A model generated the notes under the pieces. The model made no database searches. It was given only the letters and a program-made list of their open reading frames with translations, and was not told the DNA's origin. The position numbers were made by a program, and so were the translations under genes. 64,000 nucleotides of DNA from Lomentospora prolificans. Taxonomy: Eukaryota > Ascomycota > Sordariomycetes > Microascales > Microascaceae. Location: assembly GCA_029532625.1 (NCBI GenBank), contig JARFXM010000009.1:682001-746000 (forward strand). Reading direction: 5' to 3'. Of the stretch, positions 55,501 through 64,000 are shown one piece after another. The stretch's first letter is position 1. Each line of letters starts with the position of its first letter.

Positions 55501-56311
55501 GCTCGAAGTGGTGGGTGACTAGCATTAACGCTCTTCAGGTTTCAGTTAGAATCCGTCGTCGTATGAGCTCGTGAACTAGTATCGTGCCCAGTTATTACAG
55601 AAGCTTAGGCAACGAATTTCCAGACCTTCACCAGCGAGCCAATGGCCGACCATCTCTTACGTTCTCTTCTCGCAGCTCGCTTGGCTTCAGAACGGTGGTA
55701 GAACAATCTTCTCCATTTTAGACGTAACCAGGCTACGGAGAGGATCCTTTAGCTTAAGGGCATATACCACCAACTCTGCTACTGCCTATACGAAATGAAG
55801 AGTACGATCACCTTATAGGGAAGCAAAGTGTTGGACACACTGGGTTCTATCAAAAGAAACTAACCCAGTTCGCACACTAGAGTCGCTATGGTTTGATGGT
55901 ATCCACGAAAATCCCCATTTCATATGTGGAGAAGCCTGTCCTTAACAACGAGTCCCAGCCATCGAAACACGACGCAACGGGATAGATATTTGACGTGCAC
56001 GATGACTTGCCTAGAATAGATATGCCTATCCATAGCTTGGGAAGTTATAGGCAAATGCAGGAACAAGGCGGCCACAGCCCTCACCCTCATTTCATCAGTT
56101 TTCACCAGTGCTTATCCCGGCAGAAATGACAGAAAAGGCCTACAAGAACGGAATGTAGCACGCGTTTCCGACTAGCATAACGTTTACAAGCCCGTTTCTG
56201 CAGTTCGGGCGACTTCGAGTGAAGGCCAGCACGCCAGCATTTGTCAGTGGGTGGTACCCAGTCCAGCGCAGTACTTTGTAGCCAGTTCTGAGGTCGATTG
56301 TCAGCCAGGAC

Positions 56312-56344
<33 letters not shown>

Positions 56345-58936
56345 CTGCCAGGTGTTAGAGCCAGAGGGAACTGTTAGTTCGTGTTACTTTGGGGAGAAAA
56401 AGGCTTGGGTGGTTACCCCTCTGTTAGTCCTTGACCTACGTCATCGCACGCAAGTCCCCCAGTCTTCGACGCACCGTGCACCAACAGAACAGTGGCGCGT
56501 GAATCGCTGGGTGCGACATGTCAAAAGGACACCCCGAGATGGCCAGAGGTGTGGGATACGGACAAGTAAGATGATAAATGGGGACCCTTGTATGGTGTAC
56601 CTCGGTACAGGCAATCAAGAAGCAAAGGAGAGACTCGAGGACTTCGCGGTCCGTTACTTTTGAGCTTTAGTGACATGTCCTAGGTAAAATCTGTTTTGCA
56701 AAGAAAAACTATGGAAAGCACGATGCGAGTTATGAGGTGGGGAAAAGAGGGGCCACAATGTTCTCATCCATGCACTCCTTTTTGCAAATCAGCGGATGAG
56801 CTGACAGAACAACACCCCGGGAAAGATACCATGGCTCTCAGCTGAATTTGCGAGATTAAGAGCAGGATCGGCAAAGCTAGAGACGCCTTTCGGAGCCCTG
56901 GCCAGTTCGTGCTCCATAGATGGAGGGACTTTCAGGGTCCCTGAAATGCCTTCTGTCGATCCAGCTATGATTCTGCATGGAAAGACAATTCCCACAACAT
57001 CCAAAGAGCCACAACCTTAGTCGGAAACCGGCATCGAGGTCCCCTTCCTTTTCGCTTGGCCCGAAGCAGGATAGGACTTCGGAATCCCGGGCTTCCTTTC
57101 AATAGTCCGGCGAATAGCCTGGAGGCCGCCAGTCTGTCCCTCTCCAAGAACGTACGTGACTCGTGCCATTCTCCAAGGGCGGATGCTTCTTTTCACAGCT
57201 GCAGATGTCTCCCTCATTCCACACGTTAGAAGGGGAGGTTTCGAGGTAATCTGATACTTGAGGATCCGAACGGAAAGGCATGTACTCTCTTACATTATTA
57301 AGCACGCCCATCATCCCAGTCGTCATCTGTTTCGGGAAGGAATCTCCTCAAGTACCGTTTATAGTAAAAGCTCTGGTCCGCTCCTCGCTCTGACAATGCA
57401 AGCACGCGAGGGTTATCGCTTTCACAGGATCCTTCTCCTCTCATAGATAGTTCCCACTCCTCATCCGCAGCACGTCCTTGGGCGAGTTTGAAAAGTCTTG
57501 TGTGAAGTACGGCTTTATCAGTGGTCCTGCATCAGATGAGACCGTGACAACAGCCTTACCAAGCGCCCAGTTCCACTCTGTTTAAGCCTCACGGAGACTT
57601 TGCATCGAGAGTCCACTGAGAAAGCCCTCCTAATCTTGAGGGGCAGAGTGGGATTCGTTTAGCGTCAAGTCACTAGGGGCATGATATACACGAACGCTGC
57701 TAGAGGCAGGTTCTGTATTTTTGCTCCAATAAGCCCAATCGCCATAAATATCATGCTTAAAATCCGATGTGATGCAAGCTTCGCTAGCGAGTTTTCCCCC
57801 CTCCCGACACTTTGCTCCCGTATCCGGCCCAATCGAGCCCGGCCTTAGGCGGAAGCAACATGGGTTCTCTTTCGCTCCCCAGATCGCACCCTGGATCAAG
57901 CCCCTCCTTCAAACCATCACAACCAGATTTAGGCCGGCGGTCGTGATATATTCTCGGATTCACTCACTTTTATCGCCTTTTCATATCTCCTAACAAGGAT
58001 ATTTGCCACTGCGTGTATGAACCTTCTCTCAAATAGGTTTAGGGCGCCTTCTATCACCTAGCAATCCCTCGGGGCATTTCGATGTATGGTAGCGACCGTT
58101 TGCCAAGCTCGTACATCTGAGGAGGCAGCTAAGTACTCTCCTCTGTGCCGTAAGACCCGATGATAATCGCCAACACATCATGCGCACTCTCGCGGTGTGT
58201 GAGTGGCTAGAGATTCGAACAGAGGTTAGGCAAGGCTGCTGCAGACGATTGCCGCCCTGCATAACGGAGGCCAAAACAACTAATTACTCAAAAGGATATC
58301 CTCCCGCCTTCCCTCGATCGAGAAACCATGAGAGCATGGGGGAAGAGCGGAAGGTGCACTATCGAAAAGATCAGGATGTATCCAACATAGAGGCGCCAGG
58401 CGAGCGCGATCGCAGAATCATGTCGATTCAGTATTAAAAATGATTAGAAGGACTACCGAATGTCTGCTACCTTAAGATAACATGGCGGTACGATCGGTAG
58501 TCCCAGAGCGAACCAGTGTCGCCTCTCCATCTTCGGTCGCCACAGCCAACCTTGCAGTAGTGGCTCCTCCGTACCAATAAGAAGTCACGAAAGAAAGGAA
58601 GCGAAGCAAACCAGCACGCGCAGAAGGATATTACCAGCAATGGTCTAAAATGCGATAGGGGGATGGCACATGGTAAGTAACGGAAACCTCGGACGAAATG
58701 AGCGCAAACAGCCCAACTTAGCGCAGAAAAATCCGCGCCTCCCTTGGGTGGTACTGAGGTATGGATGCAGCGAACCCGTCCGTCTGCATGAACCCGGGGG
58801 CTGGGTTGAAGGAACTGCTTGGCTGCTCTACCCCACCGTGATATGTAGTTTTAACTTCGATACAGCGTATCCTTAAGCAACCCCATGGCTCTCTTCCGTA
58901 CAAGTCGAATGTGGAATGCGAGCTGGACTAAGGTTC
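52520..58936. other. 6.4-kb stretch without a recognisable gene
   Basis: The first few hundred bases are promoter of the HPt gene. Beyond that no frame exceeds about 120 codons, none shows a motif, and overlapping frames on both strands look equally random. Composition is not markedly AT-rich. I saw no intact transposon, terminal inverted repeat pair, tRNA or 5S rRNA. A T31 run lies at 56314. Confidence 0.4.
56314..56344. repeat. T31 homopolymer
   Basis: Thirty-one T in a row on the plus strand. It could be the reversed poly-A tail of an old retroposed element or a simple slippage tract; no target-site repeat was identified. Confidence 0.9.
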
Positions 58937-60082
58937 TCAGAGTATCACTCTGGATGCCACACTCAGCAGCCATGCAGCATCATTCCAGCCACCCTGATCA
59001 GCTTGTGGCGGAGGAATAGGCTCTTCTGGAACCTTGGTGAGGTGGTCAAGATACCTTGTCGAAGAGCTCCTGCTTACCGCCGGCAGCCCTTCTGTGTCTG
59101 TGTCCGTGATGTCCGCTCCACTATCTGATTCGTCGTCGTCCTCCTCGACTGAAAAGAGAGACCAGCCGAGAACATTCGCAAGCCAGGAGTCTCGACCAGC
59201 CTGGCCCCTGCGGACCAACTTCCGGATGGTAGCCTCGTCATCCTGAGCTTCCTTGCCGAGGGCCTCAAGACGCTCATCAAGATTGACAAAATCAGGACCA
59301 GCAACGTACTCATCACCCTCCGGGCTTTGAGCAAAGTAGTCATCCAGATCAGCGCGGTCCATCGGGGTAAACATATTGGCACGGCTCTCGGGCCTACTGT
59401 GAGGTCGACTGCGGGACTGGCTGTGTGGTCGACTAATAGACCGGCTATTATGGTTGCCATCCGTGGACCGAGCGTGGTTTAGATTGGCAAGGCTGCCCCT
59501 GCGGCTGGAGTGGCGGCTCGCAAACTCTCTCTCGCGCTCTAGTTGTTGCTCGAAGATATCCTCATCCTCATCGTCCCGTGCAACAGTAAGACTAGTGGAG
59601 CTCGCCCTTGATACTAGCCAGGCTTGACCTTTGAATTCTCGAGCTTCGCTGCTCATCAAGGCACCGGTCCTGAAGAGCCAATCACGGTCGGCAAGCTCCG
59701 TTATTTGGTATTCTTCTTTCCGGCGTCGGAGAGGAGAAGCTGTGCCGGAAACGGCGGTCCGCTCTTGTATTTTTGCGGTAGAAAGAGATAGGTGAGTAGC
59801 GGATTTGCTCTTGGTAAGAGTAGCTCCTGGTATCGGCGCAAACCGGGTACGCGTCGGGGACCTGGCTGCGGACCGGGAGAGCAGCCTCGGGGTGGTAGGG
59901 GCCGATTTTCCTTCGATATATGATACGCTGCGCTCAGACCGGTGCCTGGAAGTGACATCGGCGTTGCTATCTAGATCGTCAAGCGGTAGCCTAGACGTCA
60001 AGGGTGCGAGGGTCAGTCGATTGAGGTTGGTTGACGACCGATTCTTGCGCCTGGTGGCGTGTTGATTGAACGCTTCGTCCAT
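58937..60082 (-). CDS. DUF3984 family fungal protein, function unknown
   Basis: Single exon of about 381 aa, ATG at 60082. The N-terminus MDEAFNQHATRRKNRSSTNL and the SYIEGKSAPTTPRLLSRS block are what I know as the DUF3984 family of Pezizomycotina. Much of the protein is disordered and rich in Ser and Arg (SRPHSQSRSRPHSRPESR). A folded C-terminal part contains ITELADRDWLFRTGALMSS (about 125-143), DFVNLDERLEALGKE and RDSWLANVLGWSLFSVEEDD. The central IFEQQLEREREFASRHSSRR stretch is probably helical. No enzymatic motif is seen. It shares an 881-base divergent promoter region with ELP1. Confidence 0.85.
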   Translation of the reverse strand: MDEAFNQHATRRKNRSSTNLNRLTLAPLTSRLPLDDLDSNADVTSRHRSERSVSYIEGKSAPTTPRLLSRSAARSPTRTRFAPIPGATLTKSKSATHLSLSTAKIQERTAVSGTASPLRRRKEEYQITELADRDWLFRTGALMSSEAREFKGQAWLVSRASSTSLTVARDDEDEDIFEQQLEREREFASRHSSRRGSLANLNHARSTDGNHNSRSISRPHSQSRSRPHSRPESRANMFTPMDRADLDDYFAQSPEGDEYVAGPDFVNLDERLEALGKEAQDDEATIRKLVRRGQAGRDSWLANVLGWSLFSVEEDDDESDSGADITDTDTEGLPAVSRSSSTRYLDHLTKVPEEPIPPPQADQGGWNDAAWLLSVASRVIL

Positions 60083-60963
60083 AATGTATGATGAGGGCTT
60101 TCGTAGCCAATATAGATAATCAAGTATTTATGCGGATTAAATAAGCGATGAACGAAATCCTGGAAAGAAGGTATGGTAAAGCACGCGGTGGGAGCAGCAA
60201 CGGGGGATATAAGAGGTTGGATGGCCAGCTAGATCGAAAGTGCACCAGCCTTCGTCGGCAATCGGAGGTGGAGAGGGTCAGGGAGCTCGGTCAACTGATG
60301 GTTCGGGCCAGACACATGCTTAGCGAGGCAAATTTTAGGGACGATCGATCGAGGCAATCACCACGCCACAAAGTCATCGGGAGGTTCCAAGGGGCAAAGA
60401 TGGAAAATTTTCCTGCCGTGGAGTTTTCGTTGAAGCTGAATTTGGATTCCTTTTTAGATCCTGTATGGAGCGGACACGAGATCATTTTCACGTCTCTGAC
60501 TTGCCCACTGTAACGTCATGCGGCAGGGCCGAGCAATGAAGCACATACCGAGGAATTTGGAAAGGCGCTAATAATGATCCTCCGAACTACAGCAATGCAG
60601 TTCAACCTGCCTGAGCCCGAAGACCGTGTGTTCAAGTGTTAACACTGTATAAGCTCCAATGCAGCAAGACAAGGAAACGGAGTGCCCCTCGCTTCCAAGT
60701 TGGAGACCTTTGATTGGCTAGGTTCCCACGTACAATGTCTAAGCTCTTTTCCTTGTACCCAGTACAGGCGAACTAAAGCCATTCATTTGATCTTGTCAAG
60801 TACTAAAAACCTGGGGCCAGAGTATCACGATGACTAGACTCGAAAAAAGTATCAAGATTTGAATGGTCAACGGCGACTGAAGGCTTGAAATAGACAGTTT
60901 CAGTCTCACATCTTGCCAGCCATTCTGAAGGGATATCTCTGATCTCCTTTTCAGTCACTCACA
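60083..60963. promoter_or_regulatory. Divergent promoter region, DUF3984 gene and ELP1
   Basis: 881 bases between two divergent starts. An inverted CCAAT box (tgATTGGcta, 60713-60717) lies 250 bases before the ELP1 ATG, a place where HAP-type factors often bind in filamentous fungi. An open frame at 60148-60513 has no motif and is not called. Confidence 0.4.
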
Positions 60964-63900
60964 ATGCGCAACTTGCGTACCACTCGATACGGCCTGTGGG
61001 AGCACCCCGGCCCCGTAACGGCTTCCTGTTGGGACCCTGCCAAAGACGAGGTGATATGCACCATTGGCCCGACTGAGAAAAGCTCAACTATAGAGCTTAT
61101 TAGGTTGGCGGAGAAAGGATTAGAAGTGTAAGCTCGCAACTCATGATTTATACGAATAAGATGGCCTCGTATGTTAACTGAATCTAGAGTTGACAAAGTT
61201 ATCGCATCCTGGGAGCTTCAGGCCTCAAGCCCCGATGCGACGGTGGACAAAGTTTTATGCCTTCACCATGCCAGTGATACTCTCACTTCCTCGCTCGTAT
61301 TTGCAAACGGAGACATTCTTATAGTCAGGGAGAGCGATGCCCTCGGAGATGAGCCACCACATATCGAGGTCATTGGCACAATAGACGAAGGTATTGCCGC
61401 CGCTCGTTGGTCTCCAGATGAAGAGCTCCTCCTCATAGTCACCAAGGTCGGCGAGGTCATGTTCATGGGCCGCGACTTTGATCCCATCGCACAAGTCATG
61501 ATGTCAGCTGAGGACCTGAGAATATCCAAGCATGTGTCGGTTGGGTGGGGCAAGAAAGAAACCCAATTCCAAGGACGAGGTGCGAGGGCTTTGAGGGACC
61601 CAACAATTCCCGAGAAGGTAGACGAGGGTGTATTGAGCCCCAATGACGATGGCGCTACCACTATAAGTTGGCGAGGAGACGGCGCTTATGTCTCGGTGAA
61701 CTCCATTCAGGACGGCAAGAGAAGAGTCATCCGAGTTTACAGTCGCGGTGGTGCGTTGGACAGCGTCAGCGAGCCGGTTGATGGTCTGGAGAGCTCTCTT
61801 AGTTGGCGCCCATCAGGCAATCTCATTGCCGGGACTCAAAGGCTTCCAGACCGCATAGACGTCGTCTTCTTCGAAAGAAATGGGCTGAGGCACGGCCAGT
61901 TCACTTTACGCACCTCGAGTGAGAGCATAAAGCTTGAGTGGAACTCAGATTCAACCGTTCTAGCCGTAATATTATTCGACAAAATCCAACTGTGGACGAC
62001 AGGCAACTATCACTGGTACTTGAAACAAGAGGTTCCTCTTACATCCCAAGCAATGGGTTTGATTTGGCATCCCGAGAGGGGACTTCGAGTCGCTGCCGCA
62101 ACTCAAGGTAGGATTCCCGCAACCCGTCGCCGCAGTCACATTTGAGGCATGTTCTCACGAGTCTAGGTGCTGTCCTACTTTCCGAGTACATATTTACTAC
62201 GGCACAAGGGACACTTGCTCCACCTAACGATTTCGGCGCTTCCGCCGTCATTGATGGTAACTCCGTCAATATAACTCCCTTCAGGACTGCCAACATTCCC
62301 CCTCCCATGTCGATGTTTCAGCTTACTGTTAATGGTAATGCTATTGATGTTGTTTTCGGTCACAATGACGAGTACATAGCCATTCTGCATACGCAAGGAG
62401 TCGATGTATACTCATGGGCCACCAAAAACGGCCGCAGGGTTGCCCCTACCCTAGTTGCAAAGGGGTCAATCGTTGATTCCGACCAAACTCTCGGTAGAGA
62501 AACTGGTCTACAGATATTCTGTTCTGGTGAGGGCGAGTTCGGTATTCTTGGCCAGTCACACACTACACTTGTTCGGCCGTTCATAGTTGAGATCTCGACG
62601 AAGAGCTTACAATGGCTCGACCCGATTCCTCTCTCACCAGATTCCTCGATCCTAATGGCCACGACATCAACTTTCGTCGACGGCACGGCTGTGAAAGGTT
62701 ATGTCCAAGGCCGTGGAGGAAGCGTGCAAGCTATCTCTGGCGGCTTTGCTGAACCTTTGGAAATCAAATTCAATGGCCTGCTTCCCTGGAACCGAATTGT
62801 CACTGTCCATGACGGGCATGTTGCCATAGGGTTAACGAGGAAAGGCCAACTCTGCGCTAACAATCGAGTCCTTGCCAAGAATTGCACTTCGTTCCTGGTA
62901 ACTCCTGATCATATCATCTTCACGACCAATAATCACCTAGTCAAATTCATCCATCTCGATGAACCATCCTCAATGGAGGCCCCTGCGGATGACCCCGAAG
63001 TAGATGAGAGATGCCGTAGTATTGAACGGGGCGCACGACTTGTTACCGCTATACCAACCAACATGAGCCTTATTCTACAGATGCCCCGAGGCAACATTGA
63101 AACTATCTTCCCTAGGGCCATGGTTGTAGCCGGAATCCGGCTTCTCATCGAGGAGAAGAACTACAGACGGGCATTCTCATACTGTCGTACTCAGCGAGTC
63201 GATATGAATATTCTTTACGACCACCGTCCAGCGCAGTTTCTCTCGAATGTTGGTCTATTTCTTGATCAACTAGAGGATGTCACATACATCGATCTCTTCC
63301 TCTCGTCACTGAAGTATGTCGCAACCTCAGTCCCACTTTTCAATCCCTTTGCGTACTAACCCTCTGCCTCTTAGAGAAGAGGATGTCTCCCAGACTATGT
63401 ACAAGGATACTAAGCCCCAAAAGGGAGAGCCCAACGAATCTTTAGAAAGCCGGGAAGAGGACGCGGAACGGCTGGGCAATTCTACGAGCAAAATAAACAA
63501 AATATGCGACGCCGTCCTGCGCGGCCTCCAGGGTCGCAAAACGACTAATCTGCAAAACATTATAACTGCTCACGTCTGCAAGGTGCCCCCGGCCCTTGAC
63601 GATGGCTTGGCCCTCGTTGCTGGGTTGATGAGAGAGGATGAGAGTCTTGCTGAGAAGGCGGTCGAGCACATCTGCTTTTTAGTCGATGTGAACAGACTCT
63701 ACGAGCATGCGCTTGGTCTATATGACCTTGATCTCACTTTGCTAGTCGCGCAACAGGCACAGAAGGATCCTCGGGAATATTTACCCTTTGTTCAGAGCCT
63801 GCACGAAATGAGCGAACTGAGACGGCGGTTCACCATCGACGACCACCTCAACAGGCGTGAGAAGGCTCTCTCACACCTCAAGGACCTCAAGGCTTTTGAT

Positions 63901-64000
63901 GAGCTGAAAAACTACACCGTGAAGCATGTCCTTTACCAGCATTCTCTAAGCCTCTACCGCTATGACCAGGAGCGACACAACGCAATTATGGACCTGTACG
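60964..64000 (+). CDS. ELP1: Elongator complex protein 1 (Elp1/Iki3), 3' end outside the window
   Basis: Four exons seen: 60964-61127, 61188-62107, 62167-63313 and 63375 to the window end, about 952 residues of an expected 1,300 or so. Elp1 is the scaffold of the Elongator complex, which modifies wobble uridines in tRNA anticodons (mcm5/ncm5). The N-terminus (MRNLRTTRYGLW) and a double WD40 propeller domain are visible: AARWSPDEELLLIVTK, TTISWRGDGAYVSVNS, SLSWRPSGNLIAGTQ, LEWNSDSTVLAVIL and GLIWHPERGLRVA. The TPR-like helical region begins near PRAMVVAGIRLLIEEKNYRRAFSYCRTQRVDMN and continues with DEGLALVAGLMRED-like and LYDLDLTLLVAQQAQKDPREYLPF segments. Start ATG has context ctcacaATG. All junctions keep phase. 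The C-terminal dimerisation region is not in view. Confidence 0.95.

Overview
The window reads as nuclear DNA of a filamentous ascomycete (Pezizomycotina, probably Sordariomycetes). Genes are split by short introns of about 50-270 bases with GT...AG borders. Start contexts are often of the CAMMATG type, spacers are long, and the proteins are of types I know from that group. I cannot name the genus. I recognise thirteen protein-coding genes plus one decayed gene. Exon borders were placed by eye, by requiring GT/AG ends, matching phase and continuity with the protein family.

Layout. 0.4-5.1 kb, plus strand: a Golgi GT34 mannosyltransferase (Mnn11-like), then sphingosine-1-phosphate lyase (Dpl1). 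5.1-9.9 kb: gene-free, with long purine and pyrimidine tracts. 9.9-18.1 kb: a DUF7514-type protein (+), an SP-family MFS sugar transporter in ten exons including an 8-nt microexon (+), and a convergent coiled-coil protein (-). 20.5-24.6 kb: pyruvate dehydrogenase kinase (+) convergent with an Stc1-domain protein (-). 24.6-32.8 kb: a long stretch with no firm gene. It holds a possible small spliced minus-strand gene, a 10-bp hairpin, a pair of ACGCGT boxes, and the pyrimidine-rich, uORF-bearing leader of the next gene. 32.8-40.4 kb: an Ime2/RCK-family kinase (+) and a divergent Hsp70-like ATPase (+). 42.4-52.5 kb, all minus strand: a zinc-finger-like protein, an ankyrin-repeat pseudogene, a large coiled-coil protein, a 2H-phosphoesterase (AKAP7/ASCC1-like) protein and a Ypd1-type HPt phosphotransfer protein with an acidic tail. 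52.5-58.9 kb: gene-free. 58.9-64 kb: a DUF3984 protein (-) divergent from ELP1, the large Elongator subunit (+), which runs off the window end.

The genes do not form one pathway. Most are conserved housekeeping or signalling functions: glycosylation, sphingolipid breakdown, PDH control, two-component/HOG relay, tRNA wobble modification and meiotic/developmental kinase. The most interesting items are the regulatory leader of the Ime2-type kinase, the RNAi/heterochromatin-type Stc1 gene with an unexplained spliced-looking segment upstream of it, the ankyrin pseudogene whose stops all fit CpA-to-TpA change, and the HPt protein with its charged C-terminal extension. I did not find a convincing new multi-gene system, secondary-metabolite cluster, intact transposon, tRNA or 5S rRNA gene.
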